Part shown: positions 51,820-62,735 of the stretch, piece by piece
How positions within the stretch are numbered: the first letter of the stretch is position 1
Layout: each line of letters opens with the position of its first letter
Origin: Hepsetus odoe
Taxonomy: Eukaryota > Chordata > Actinopteri > Characiformes > Hepsetidae
Length of the DNA stretch: 64,000 nt
NCBI GenBank assembly: GCA_017165825.1
Contig: CM029378.1
Coordinates: 20,902,282 to 20,966,281, forward strand
Direction of reading: 5' to 3'
The notes under the pieces: model-generated
What the model saw: the letters and a program-made list of their open reading frames with translations, nothing else
Told to the model about the DNA's origin: nothing
The model's database searches: none
Position numbers and translations under genes: made by a program

Positions 51820-54182
51820 AACGCACATTCACTCATACTCATAGGGAAGCAGACGCCAGCCAGTCTGGGCCACGATCAGCAGTATTGTTATTAACGTTCT
51901 CCCTTGCGTGTATTAAGGCACCGTGAGGACACATCCCAGCCCTATGACTGCAGGGCTCTGCTTTGTTCTTCCCGGTAACACAGACATAATTACAACCTTA
52001 AAGAGAGTCTACCTTTCCTTTTCACCCTCTCCCTCCTGCCCCACACCCCAACCTGCACCCCACTTTGTTATGATGGCTATTCACTGGAATCCACTCTGGC
52101 AACTGCCTTGCCTTTTAGAGCATGGCATATGGGTGAATCTTTGCTTTGATATTTTTAATCTCTCATAAATTGTGCCCAAAAATCAGTCTTCTCACAAGAG
52201 TGTAAGCATCTGTATCGTTACAGGGAAACGTTTACTTTTCATTTACTATTCCTACTATTGTGTATTTTGTGTGGAATAGGGCCTCATGAAAGCATTTTTA
52301 GACATGCATATTTTTGCCCCTTGTTTTGCTGTGTCATATTTTTTGAGCTAGCTGAGATCTGAGGGGCTTTTTTCTTCTCTTACATTTCAGAAGGGAATTT
52401 CAAGCCATACAAAAGCTGGCAACATTTGCAATGTTGCATCTTTTGCTGTCATTTGTGAAAGTATGATTTCTCTGCACTGGTAATATGTGGTTTTGTTGGG
52501 GCCTATAGAGCTAGATGACCATGTTCTGTCAAAGCTTGCTCCATTGTGGTGCAGCTGAACAGCCCTAAGGAGTGCTATCACATGGAAGGACATGACCAAA
52601 ATGAGCGAGTGGTGCACCAACAACACACATTTTCAGCAACATATGGAGTTTGCTTCTTTATAATGACAGTTTAAGAGTACAGGAGAATTATAAAAAGTTA
52701 TCAACCTTAAGGGTAGAATGACAGCGTGGCAAAATGGGCTTGCCTCTGCTGTATGATGTATTTCAGGGATCTTTTGGGAATATATCAACTGTGAAAATAT
52801 AGCTGTTAAAATTGTATTCTCAAGCTTTGTCTCTCATCTAGGCTTCTATCTCAGCAAATGGTTGAGTTCACATTAGCTTTATTTTGGTTGTTTGATTCAA
52901 TAACTGTTATTAATTATTATTCCTTATTGAAGTTTCATTGAACTGCATGATCATAAAGATGCTACTTAGAACAACAACAACAAAAAAAGACTCTGTATCC
53001 AAACCTGTTTCAACATTTACTATTCATGAGTAGAAGAAGTGATAGCTTTGGCTATGTAAGTCAGACTGTATTGAGTTCAGGGTCGTTGAGAAAGGTTTAA
53101 CAGTTGGCAGAAGATGAAAGCTGTTGCAGTTAAAGACCTGTCATGCCTGAAAAAATAGGCTTACGGCTCTGGCACAGCACAGTCACCGCCCTTTTGCAGG
53201 ACATGTTTGTGTCAATATATGGCTTTTGACTAACACAACAATGTGGCTGGATTGAGTTGACATTTCTATCTGCATTGTTTGAAGTGATAACTAAGGCTTT
53301 GCAGTGAAATTGTGAGTGGCATAAGTAATATTTGATAAATCTGATAACAACTAGTTCAGTCTGCTGTAAATAAAATGGTTTAATAAAATTGCTCTTTTAA
53401 AGTCAAGTCAGTTTCCAACAATTAATTGCATAATATTATGCTGTCTATCGTTGTTCTTGTTAATTTCACTATTGCAGTTTAACTCAACATTTCAAATTTA
53501 CCAGATTAATTTAAAATAAATCATGAATACTGTTTGCTTTAGGTAGACTATATTGGACCACCATCCTCAGTCAAAACTTCCACTTTAGAGTTTACCTACA
53601 GATTAATTCTTCTCCAGGCATTGCTTTCTTTTGCCATCCTCAGACAGATTGGCAAACAGATTTGGCAATTTGGCTGTTTTGCTGTTGGGTAATTACAAAA
53701 GGGCCTGACATTTATTCTAAGACCTGTTGAGCCTTAACTGTACCTGTTAAACTCAGTTTGGCCTCTGGCTAAACACAGGACCCACTTATTGTTCTCCTTA
53801 CTCATGCTTCATTATCTCTGAAGGACTTCAGATAAAGAGGGACCCTATGGAGGCATATAAAGAAAATGATATCCTGCTCCTAATAAACTAAAAGAAAAAG
53901 CAACTACATAATTTTGCAGTTTTAGCTGTAAATCTGTTTTAGAACCTTTGTCTTTGGTGTTAGACTTATCACTTTGTGGCTTTGGATAATTTAAAAAAAA
54001 AAATTTAAGCTTAGCAAAGGTGAAGACCACCAGTAACAAAATAAGAAATTAAGAAGAGTTACGATAAGGAAATTACGTGACTGAATACGTGATCAAGATC
54101 AAATATATTCGACTGCACATTCTATGTGGAATATAATATATATTTCTGGAATATATAATATAATCATTATTATTATCATCAT
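49889..54182. other. Gene-free, upstream of dlx4
   Basis: No exon recognised. 50400-50580 and 51870-52110 are complex, repeat-free blocks that might be dlx4 regulatory DNA; unproven. Confidence 0.5.
51784..51819. repeat. AC microsatellite
   Basis: About 17 AC units. Confidence 0.9.
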
Positions 54183-54416
54183 TATCTGCCGCTAGTCCCA
54201 AACGGGGTCGCGGGGGGGTGCTGGCGTCCAACCCAGCGCACACAGGGCGAGGACGGGGACACACCCTGGACAGGTCGCCAGCCCATCGCAGGGAGGAGCG
54301 AGACAGGGACGGTACCTTGCTCAAGGGTACCTCAGGGCAACCCACTGGGAAGGGGTTCGAACCCCTGATTCTCCAATCACGAGGTCAACGCCCTAACCAC
54401 TAGGCCACCGCTGCCC
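54183..54416 (-). mobile_element. Type II tRNA-derived SINE, near full length
   Basis: The minus-strand copy ends ACTAGGCCACCGCTGCCCC, with an intact B box. It has the type II tail of the 49.7 kb copy. Confidence 0.8.
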
Positions 54417-54612
54417 CTGATATAGTATATATAATATAATATGAAATAATTAATATATATGAATATGAGATAAATATATAATATAATATGACATATATTT
54501 TCCATTTACACATGGGATTAACAAAGTGAACTGGCAATTTTTTGTTGAGGTTTTTTTTGCTTCTAAAGATGACCTCATTAGAGATCATTCCGAATAAAAG
54601 AAAACTATAAAC

Positions 54613-54629
54613 ACTACTACTACTACTAC

Positions 54630-54671
<42 letters not shown>
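54613..54671. repeat. ACT/AAT trinucleotide repeat
   Basis: ACT units, then AAT units, directly before a type II SINE tail. Confidence 0.9.
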
Positions 54672-54672
<1 letters not shown>

Positions 54673-54674
<2 letters not shown>

Positions 54675-54798
54675 GCGATGGGCTGGCGACCTGTCCAGGG
54701 TGCGTCCCCCGTCCTCGCCCTGTGTGCGCTGGGTTGGACACCAGCACTCCCCCGCGACCCCGTTTGGGACAAGCGGCAGATAATGGATGGATGGATGA
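54673..54798 (+). mobile_element. Type II SINE, tail only
   Basis: Starts GCGATGGGCTGGCGACCTGT and ends with GGATGGATGGATG. It sits between two AAT runs. Confidence 0.75.
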
Positions 54799-54803
54799 TG
54801 ATG

Positions 54804-54805
<2 letters not shown>

Positions 54806-54879
<74 letters not shown>
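54806..54879. repeat. AAT trinucleotide repeat
   Basis: About 24 uninterrupted AAT units between two SINEs. Confidence 0.9.
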
Positions 54880-54880
<1 letters not shown>

Positions 54881-54881
54881 G

Positions 54882-55085
54882 GGTGGTGGTGGTCTAGTGG
54901 TAGGGTACTTGCCTATGGCCCAATGGCTCAAGAGGTCCCAGGTTCGAATCCCACCTCAAACACTACCATCGCTGGGTCCCTGAGCAAGACCCTTAACCCT
55001 GAGTTTCTCCAGGGGGACTGTCCCTGTAATTAGGACATGGAAGTCGCTCTGGATAAGAGCGTCTGCTAAATGCCGTAAATGTAAT
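54882..55085 (+). mobile_element. Third tRNA-derived SINE family
   Basis: A box TGGTCTAGTGGT near 54892 and B box GGTTCGAATCC at 54941. The tail GTCGCTCTGGATAAGAGCGT followed by CTGCTAAATG is one of the most widespread SINE tails in bony fishes. It ends in TAA repeats. Unrelated to the type I and II tails. Confidence 0.8.
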
Positions 55086-55599
55086 AATAATGATAATAAT
55101 TGATGTTGATTATGATCGTGATGATATTGTTGTTGTAATTGCTATTATTATCGTTGTTGTTGTCGATATTTATAAATGTGTTCATTTACGTACGTTACGT
55201 AAGTACGTTTTATAGTCATTTCAACAATATACACAGTAGTAAGTGAAACGAAACAACGTTTCTCCAGGACCATGGTGCTGCACTTAATACAACATAAACA
55301 TGACATAAGAATAGAACATTAAATAAGAATTTATAACAATATGGGATTTTTATCAGCGTACGTTTTTACAAATAAAACATTTAGTCGAGATATTTCGTTG
55401 TTGCTTGTATCATTTTTAATTGATGGATTTATTTAGTTATTTGTTTATTGAAATGTGTGGGTGGTCATTTCAGTTTTAAGGGAGATTTGTTTTGTTGATG
55501 TTTTATTTGCATTTATAAATATGTCCGGGTTAAAATAAATGCACTCAATCCCTTCTGATGGTTCTTACAGCTTTTGCTTCTACTGTGTGCTGATGCTGG
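55086..55599. other. AT-rich interval between SINEs and the dlx4 promoter
   Basis: AT-rich with TACGTACGTTACGTAAGTAC-like palindromic sites near 55188. No gene. Confidence 0.5.
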
Positions 55600-55950
55600 A
55601 GGGGCTCTGCTCTTCGCTCCGCTGTTAATGAGCTTAATGAGTTTTGCCTTTTGGGACACGTGACATCGCGGACTAAGGACCAATCAGAGCGCGCGCTCAA
55701 CAAACCTGTGGCGTGTGTGTTTGTGTGTGTGTGTGTCTATGTGTGTTCGTTCTAGCTGGTTTTGTCACGATTTAGAAAAGATTTACTCGTTTCGCATCAT
55801 TTTAACAGCGACTGGAAACAGATTTGCGATATTTGCGGGGTTTTCTTTTCATTCTCTTTGTGATTTTTTTCGCTGCTCGTGCCGATCTGGTTTTGGGATG
55901 GATTCGGTTTGAGTCCCGTCCTCCCGCCGCCTTCATGGACTTCTTTTTCA
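55600..55950 (+). promoter_or_regulatory. dlx4: dlx4 promoter and 5' UTR region
   Basis: A CpG-rich stretch directly upstream of the start codon holds several classic sites. There are two TTAATGAG motifs 9 bp apart (55625 and 55634), which fit homeodomain binding sites of the TAAT class. A CACGTG E-box lies at 55657-55662 and a CCAAT box at 55681-55685, followed by GCGCGCGC. No clear TATA box is seen and the transcription start cannot be fixed. A TG-rich run at about 55710-55745 may lie in the 5' UTR. Sites are seen; their use is inferred. Confidence 0.5.
55898..55912 (+). other. Short upstream ORF 1 in dlx4 5' leader
   Basis: ATG at 55898 reads four codons to TGA, out of frame with dlx4. 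Whether it lies in the transcript depends on the unmapped start site. Confidence 0.35.
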
Positions 55951-55976
55951 ATGATGTCTGTGGGCTTCATGTCTGA
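55935..55976 (+). other. Upstream ORF 2 overlapping the dlx4 start
   Basis: ATG at 55935 opens a 13-codon frame (MDFFFNDVCGLHV) that ends at TGA 55974-55976, overlapping the main start by 26 bases in another frame. It could lower translation of dlx4, because ribosomes using it would pass the main ATG. Its own context is weak to moderate. Confidence 0.4.
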
Positions 55977-56239
55977 TCCCCTGGCCGCTGCCCCCCGGCC
56001 GCCCGCTTTCCTGCCCTTCTCTTCTGCGCCGGGCTCCGGGTTACCCCCCGCGGGTTACCCCGTGTCCGGACCCCCCCAACACGAGGCACCTTACCCTTGC
56101 GCTGTGACCCACTATGCACGACCCTTGGGCTTCTCTTACCCCGGGCAGGCCAACGTTTCAGGTCCGCCTGCCTACATGCACTACCAACAGGGCAGCTACA
56201 GTACAGCGCTGGGGCAACAGGGCAGAACAGAGCACCCGG
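55951..56239 (+). CDS. dlx4: dlx4 coding exon 1
   Basis: This exon encodes residues 1-96 plus the first base of codon 97, beginning MMSVGFMSDPL. It is rich in Pro, Gly, Tyr and Ser, as Dlx activation regions are, and is GC-rich compared with its surroundings. The donor is CCGG|GTGAGT, a strong match to consensus. The first ATG (55951) has a weak context (T at -3). The second ATG (55954) has A at -3, so either may be used; they differ by one Met. The intron that follows is 1249 bp and contains an ATTC tetranucleotide run, an AC run and no other coding signal. Confidence 0.9.
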
Positions 56240-59200
56240 GTGAGTACAGCTCTGAGAAGTCATACATGCATTCTATTCATTCATTCATTCATTCATTCAT
56301 TTATACATTCTTTCTTCATTGTCAATAAGAGGATAAACCAATGAACATATTGTTCAACAAAGATGTAAATAAAGAAGCATTGCAAATGAAAATCACAAGT
56401 CTAAATATATTTAAAAACATTTTAAAAATGTATACATTCATACATTTCAATTTCCAAAATTAAACAACAGAAATAAATTAACAAAAACAGGCATGTGTGT
56501 TCATATTTACGTTTACTAACAAATTTTAGATTTAAAAAAGGCAAAAAAGAAAAATAACAGATGTCTTTTATTTTAGTGTAGTTTTAAACTCTGGGAAAAC
56601 TAATGCAGAATGGCTTAAAATAAATGGCACTCCTGACACTGATCTGCCCTTAAATAAGGATGTGTAGAAACTGTATTTAAAGCTCTTGGTGTTTTTAGTG
56701 TTTGGGATTTTTTTTGCAACTTTAGCAGTATACACACACACACACACACACACACACCGGATTTCTCTTTTGTCAGCTGAATCTTATGTCTTAATGAAAT
56801 TACTTGGCCGCAGATTCACAGTCCCAGTCTACCGCGTTGCAGATTCATTTCTGCGGTTTTTTGCGAAGAGACACACCGCTTTGGGCCTGAATGAATAAAC
56901 CGGTATAGAAGCAGTGATATTATTTTCACTGTTATCTCTTGACAAATAATGTTATATGTAACACAATTTGAATATATATTCTCCAAATGCACACACACAC
57001 ACACACATATAAATATATATAGTTAGATACCTTTCAACAAATGAAGAGGTGATAAAAGTGACAGTTGAAAAATAATATTTTTATTGTGTGGATGACAAAC
57101 ACATCTCTTAACGCGTGCCTAAACACTGTGTCCGAAAGAAAGAACTTTTCAAGAGGTTGCTGTCACTAAACGCTTTCAGATAATTCAGTAAGTGCATTAA
57201 GAAGAATATTTATTTTCTTTTGCAGAGCACGGCCTCTTGGAGAGTGATTACATAAATTATAGTGTGGTTGGTTTATCTAAAAACTAAATCCACTTTCGTT
57301 TGCTATCGTTGCTTTCCGTTCGTTTTATTTTTGAGTTAAACCCTCAGTGACATGCTCAGCATGTTATTTACTGAGATCCTTTTCACTAGCTCGTAAATGG
57401 GGCTTAGCTTGGTGCTTAAAAGCGCTTAGACCATGTGTAGGCCGTATATTTAGGGGAATTTTTCTAACTCCCCTCTGTCTCCCGTAAGTCCGCGAGCAGG
57501 CCGTGGACACAGGGCAGCTACGACTCGGCGGCAAAGGCAAGAAACTGCGCAAGCCCCGCACCATCTACTCCAGCGGGCAGTTGGCGGCGCTGCAGCAGCG
57601 TTTCCAGCAGACTCAGTACCTGGCCCTGCCTGAGAGAGCTGACCTGGCCGCACAACTTGGCCTCACACAAACGCAGGTACCTCAAACACTCACGCGTTTC
57701 TCAAATTGCAAGCGCCTACTCACTGTCACAAAAAGCCCCGAAGCAGTGCTGCAGTGTATTTATCAGCATGAGGTTTGTCATACAATTTTAGGGATCCTTT
57801 TGGTCTGGAATAAATGGTCCAGCAATCTAGACTGAGACTTTGGAGCAACAGCACAGTGGTCCAGGCGCTGAACCAACTAAATGAAATGAAACACACAGGT
57901 TTCTGTTTTTGTTGGAGTCATTTTTCCTCTTTTGTCAAGTCACCAATGTTGTTAACAGTTTTGTTCAGTTAAACTTCACATTTATGGCCATTTATTTATC
58001 TACTTCTGCATGCATGACAACAGGACTTTTGTTGTAAAACTGTTCGAAGTGGATTTTTTTTTCTTCCTAAAAATACATGAGACTCATTCCCATCCCATTA
58101 AACAACAAATCAATCAAGGTTGTATACTTAAGTATATGTAATTGTGGAAAGGTAACTCCCTACCACTGCCTTTATTTCCTGAATCAAGGAAGTCCACTGA
58201 AGACAGCCTTGTAAAGAACTGATTTAATAGTGAGTTAATGCAGAGTTTTATTAAACCCACAGTTTTATTAAATATGGACAAGCATGAACCAAAAAATCAT
58301 CATCTTATCACTAATCTGACTTTATGTCAAATACATTATAGACAAACCAGGCAACTAGATTCATGGATTTTATCTAGTGTTTACATTGTTTATAAACATT
58401 TTCTATTTGTAAAATGAACTAAATTTGCAAGTTCAGATTTGCAAGATTATTAGCTGAATTGAAATTATTACAGAAATAAACCTTCTGATAGCTTGAAAAT
58501 AGGTTTACCTATTGCTCAAGATTGACTAGATTTTTTCTTCATTATCTCTCAGCTTATTAAGATTTTGATTAGCATTTTGTGTTAAGTGAGTAAGGAAACA
58601 CAAATTATTTTAATATTCAAACTTAAGCTTCACTGAATTCTTTTAAAGGATTTTTTCAATTTTGTTAGATTTATTTTTGCAATATTAAATGACATCAAGA
58701 CAGATTGTGATAATGTAGATGCTAATATCCTACTGCCAGAGCAATGCTAGTAGATGTTTTTTTTGTTTGTTTGTTTTGCTTTTATTTATTTTTTTGGCAT
58801 GGTCCTTAGTCTAGTGGCCATGAATGTGGAGTTTACCTGAACAAAACTGTTAACAACATTGGTGACTTGACAAAAGAGGAAAAATGACTCCAACAAAAAC
58901 AGAGCTAAATGATGTATCAATTGTACTGTATAACCTACAATAGTCAGGCATTTGCTCAAATTGATTTGAGATAAAAGGAATCTTATGAGAACAAAAAAAC
59001 TATTATTTAAAAATAATGCCAGCTGAGGTGGAGTATGCAAAACTGAACCTACTATTTCAAAACTAGATTTTTTTCTTGCACTGAGCGGCTTGTGTTTTGG
59101 TCTAGTTTTAATGCTGTTGTTTTAAAACTGTGGGCAAATGAGGAATAATAATAAGGATGATGAGAGGGTGTGTTATCTAATACAAGGCAGATTGGATAAC

Positions 59201-62200
59201 CACAAGTAATCTTTCCCTCTCCATTTGGACAAGTGGTTTTTCCTTCTCAGTTTAGATTTACAAGCTGGTGTTCTCATCTCATCGATCATAGACACTCTTA
59301 TATGTTCTGGGATGTTTTTTGGAAGTGTGGGTATGTTTTATGATAATATATTGATCCTAAGAGTCTGGACTTGCTCATTTTAAGCAATTTTGCATTTAAC
59401 AAATAAATTAAACTGTATGAAATAAATCTATTTGATCCAAACCCTAAGTAAAAAGGTTGGTTTTATATGTTTAGTTCAGATCGCATATCAGAAAGATGAC
59501 GTTTTTTCTAATTTAGTATCGGTTGTTTTATCTGTAGCTTCAGGTATTCTCAAAGTGTATTAGTGTACAACTTTATGTTACACTACTTACTTTCTTGTTG
59601 TGTATTATGCATGCCTCATTAGGCAAATATCTTTGGAGTACAAGCTTATATTTTGATAATGCTCAAGCAGTTATCCAAAGGACTTTTCTTCTGATTGGTT
59701 AAGCCTCATACTTAAGAGCCCATATCCAAGGACTTACCAGTGGTTTTAATAAGTCTTTCATGGCACTGACATAAAATTTCTGGGATGGCAGTCCACTGGG
59801 GTGAATTTCACTTCCTTGTCTGACCAATTGCATCTATCTGGAGTGCAATTTTTGGTTTATTTTTCTGCATTATATTAAGATTTTTTTACCGTTTCAAAAA
59901 CACTAAATAAAATGTTATTTATTTATTTATTTATCTTGGATACCTATTGTAATCATTAGATACATTTCTGTCTTTTGGTGCATAACAGACTTATGTGAAA
60001 GTGACAACCCTTGTCATTGCGAGGTCACAGCACAGCAGATAGTGAACCACAACGAAATTGGACCTCTGCATTTAACCCATGCACGCTCAAACACCGTGCA
60101 GCAGTGGGCAGCTATTGAAAGCGCCCGGGGAGCAGTGACGGGGACGGCACCTTGCTCAAGGGTACCTCAGGGCAAGGGGGAAGGGGTTCGAACCCCTGAT
60201 CCTCCGACTAACGCCCTAACCACTAGGCCACCGCTGCCCCCATACAACAATGTGTGCTCAGAAACGAATATTTATCTCCACATCATCCTGAAATAAATAA
60301 GTCCTATAGTTTTTTTAATTATGGCAATTTGTCTTCACAAGTTTGGTTCATACAACAATGCAAATGCAATAGGAATGTAAGCTAAACCAACATTTGTGAG
60401 CACATACATTTTTTATTTTTTATTTTTTATTGCTCTTATCACTTCTCTTTGTCTTTATTCTGTGCCCCAGTTTCTGTATCTGTATTCACTTGCCACCCAG
60501 GGTGTAACAGGTTGTTCCTTTTTTTGGCCAAGTCTGTTCCACAGCTGGCTTGATTAGACCTCAGTCTTCACCAGACTGCATCAAAGCATGCCTATGATCT
60601 GTTTGAGAAGACAGACACTCAGGGTTCATCACACATGTCCTTACCTTAGCCCCTATTCAATCCCAGAGTACTATAATTGTGAGGCCACTAAAAAACAAAA
60701 GGCTTTATCCTGATAACGCAACAGTAGTTTTTTTTGCAATCAATTTTCCATATGATCTATAAACATGAGTGAAGGAACATAAACAAGTGCCACACAGCAC
60801 ATGGTTTGGCTCTTACCACAACCCAGCACACATACATAACTAAAAATCTGGAATCAATCACTTCACCATAAAAGCTGTTTGGCAAACCAGTCTTTAGGAA
60901 TAGAAAGAAAATCCTTTTTTATATGCATTTATTAAGGCTATTCACAGCCAAACCAATAGCAGTTTGAAAAGCTGTTGCATAGATTATGCCTGCCTGAGGT
61001 GATGGAAACTATTAGGGGATGGGAGGCTTGCTCCTAGTTTAATGTCTGAATTGCTAAAATTGGAAGAGGTCAAAGAGCACATATCCTCAGATGCTTGCAA
61101 ACACACATATACAGCACAAACATTTATTGGTTTATTTACTGTTGAAACATCAACTTGATCCTACAGCAATATGTGGATTAAGCCAGGGGGGTTTAAACTC
61201 CAGTCCTGGAAGGCTTGAGTCCAGCACATTTTGGTGATTTCCCTCCTTAAACACACCTAGTTCACACTTAGTGGTGGGTGTAGTGAGTGTGTTTGTGGAG
61301 GGATATCACCAAAATGTGCTGGACCCTCCAAGACTGGAGTTTGACACCCCTGGATTAAATGATATATCTGATAAAATCCATATGTCCATACATCTCAATT
61401 ATTTAATATAACAGCTAAAGTAAATTTTAACTTTCATTCTATGGCCTCTGGGTAGTATATCACTTTTTTGTCACTCCATGTTAAAGTCGAACAAAAATTT
61501 CTTCTTGGAAATCAAACAATGATAAAAACAATATACCTGGCATATAGATTTACTATGTTTTTCACCAAGAAAGCATTGTGGGAGCTATTACACTAACAGT
61601 ATTTATAGTGTGAGGGTTATGGTGAGACACAGGCATGGTGTCCCTCATAAAGATGCAGGGTACAACAATAAGCAGGCATGTTTGTAATGAAAGATAGGAT
61701 GGGCACTGAGCCCATCACCAGCAAAGCTGCTTTATATTTAGGGTTTCATTAGCACTGGCCTCAAGTGGACAATAGGCCAAATTTTCATGTCACAACTGCT
61801 GGATAGTTAAGACTTAAATCATTTTCTGAGGAAACTTTTATTTTTTTCTGTAGCTGGTTAGTAATTATTTAATTTTCAGTACTATTTTAATAAAAATGTG
61901 ACGTTGTTTTGAGTTTTGTCAAATGATAACACTGTTCCTCCTTGATTTGATTTTTTGTGAAGTAAAAACTATTTAGCTCTGTTTTTGACTTTAATATTTG
62001 GTTTCTATTTTCATTTATCATTTTGTTTATTTTTCATTCATCAGCTAAACTGTTTTTATCCTAGCTTTAGCACTTTAATTTAAACCAAAATATTAAAAAA
62101 GGTATTACTACATACCAAATATTAGCATCCCTCTAGAGAGGGAATATTATAGTTTGCATACATCTTATCTTGATTCTAGGCTCTTTATTTTATACTTACA

Positions 62201-62735
62201 TTAACAAGTTTAGAAACAAATAGGCTTTTTCCCTGGGAAAGTGAAAATATAGCATATTTAAAACTCACAAAGGTACACATTTGGATATTTTGGACAATTG
62301 TCGCTCTTTTAAGGGCACCTTTTAGCTTAAGGAAACCAAAAAAAGTAGAAAGTAGACAGTGACATAAAACAGTAATTAACTGAAATTATGTTTGTTATTA
62401 AGCACTGAGCAACTAGTTCACTTGCTTGTTAATTTAATTACTTATTGCACTTATTAAGTGTATTTATTCATTTATTTGCCTTTGACCATTTAACCAATTT
62501 CCTAACTATTTTTCTGCAGGTTAAAATTTGGTTCCAGAACAAACGCTCCAAATATAAGAAGATCATGAAGCACGGAGTGAGCGGACCTGAAGGAGACCTG
62601 CATGGGCAGTGTTCCACTTCTCCTCCGTGTACCGGGCTTGCACCGTTGTGGGACGGTCCAGGCCGCGCAGGGGGTGCTTACATGAACCCTTACGCTGGGT
62701 GGTACAATCCCCCCCAGCACCCAGAGCCCTTGTAG
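55951..62735 (+). CDS. dlx4: Dlx4-family distal-less homeobox transcription factor, three coding exons
   Basis: Complete coding sequence joined from 55951-56239, 57489-57676 and 62520-62735 (693 nt, 230 aa). Every intron is GT-AG and the reading frame is kept. The homeodomain is residues 116-175, starting LRKPRTIYSS. WFQNKRSK holds helix-3 residues W48, F49, Q50 and N51, so DNA binding should be intact. YKKIMKHG after helix 3 and the TQTQ/VKIW intron position (homeodomain codons 44/45) are typical of Dlx; K52 with S-K-Y-K-K points to Dlx4 rather than Dlx3. The N-terminus keeps only a degenerate AFLPF version of the usual Dlx AF(M/L)EF motif. The C-terminus ends with a WY-containing tail. At 230 aa it is a short Dlx. 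Known family role: nuclear regulator in branchial arch, ear placode and skeletal development. I cannot decide between teleost paralogues dlx4a and dlx4b; the divergent N-terminus might favour the faster-evolving a copy. No in-frame ATG lies upstream of 55951; a second ATG directly follows it. Confidence 0.93.
56240..57488 (+). other. dlx4: dlx4 intron 1
   Basis: 1249 bp, GT-AG, AT-rich. It holds an ATTC tetranucleotide run (56274-56303), an AC run (56733-56758) and a second AC run near 56990. No other gene is visible in it. Confidence 0.85.
57489..57676 (+). CDS. dlx4: dlx4 coding exon 2 (start of homeodomain)
   Basis: The acceptor is a pyrimidine-rich tract ending CCGTAAG, and the split codon completes as Val97. 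The exon encodes the linker VREQAVDTGQLRLGGKGKK and homeodomain residues 1-44, ending LGLTQTQ. The donor is ACGCAG|GTACCT. The exon is 188 nt, and 1 + 188 bases make 63 whole codons, so exon 3 begins in phase 0. Homeodomain position 11 is Gly, where Dlx proteins normally carry Leu, Phe or Tyr. Confidence 0.92.
57903..58902. repeat. 1000-bp block bounded by 88-bp inverted repeats, in dlx4 intron 2
   Basis: The left arm is 57903-57990 and the right arm 58815-58902. The reverse complement of the right arm matches the left at about 85 of 88 positions by eye: the outer 67 bases are identical and there are three mismatches near the inner end. The 824-bp interior is AT-rich with no convincing ORF. 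This fits terminal inverted repeats of a non-autonomous DNA transposon or a recent inverted duplication. I see no obvious target-site duplication at the outer edges and no family I recognise. Confidence 0.8.
59994..60240 (-). mobile_element. Type I tRNA-derived SINE in dlx4 intron 2
   Basis: Near full length on the minus strand, ending AGGCCACCGCTGCCCC. The B box is present as GGGGTTCGAACCCC. It shares tail and body with 49275-49540. A short deletion lies between the body and the B box. Confidence 0.85.
61184..61352. mobile_element. Palindromic hAT-like miniature element in dlx4 intron 2
   Basis: Arms of about 57 bp form an inverted repeat, the right one ending GACACCCCTG. The outer bases are CAGGGG and CCCCTG. 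Flanks GATTAAGC and GATTAAAT share six of eight bases, as for an 8-bp duplication. 169 bp, no coding potential. Confidence 0.75.
62520..62735 (+). CDS. dlx4: dlx4 coding exon 3 (recognition helix and C-terminus)
   Basis: The acceptor is TTTTTCTGCAG. The exon opens with VKIWFQNKRSKYKKIMKHG, the DNA-recognition helix and its basic tail. It continues through a Ser/Pro/Gly-rich segment to YMNPYAGWYNPPQ and a TAG stop at 62733-62735. The coding part is 216 nt including the stop. Frame and phase agree with exon 2. Local GC is far above that of the neighbouring intron. Confidence 0.93.
   Translation, partial: VKIWFQNKRSKYKKIMKHGVSGPEGDLHGQCSTSPPCTGLAPLWDGPGRAGGAYMNPYAGWYNPPQHPEPL

Larger units (their letters stand above)
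57677..62519 (+). other. dlx4: dlx4 intron 2
   Basis: 4843 bp, GT-AG, splitting the homeodomain between codons 44 and 45, as in other Dlx genes. It contains a 1000-bp block bounded by 88-bp inverted repeats (57903-58902), a type I SINE on the minus strand (59994-60240) and a hAT-like palindromic miniature element (61184-61352). The rest is AT-rich single-copy-looking DNA. Confidence 0.85.

Noticed and set aside
54629..54931. Poly-Tyr and poly-Ile frames
   Set aside because: Translations of AAT repeats.
55879..55950. Longer N-terminus for dlx4
   Set aside because: The extended frame begins with GTG, not ATG. The first in-frame ATG is at 55951.
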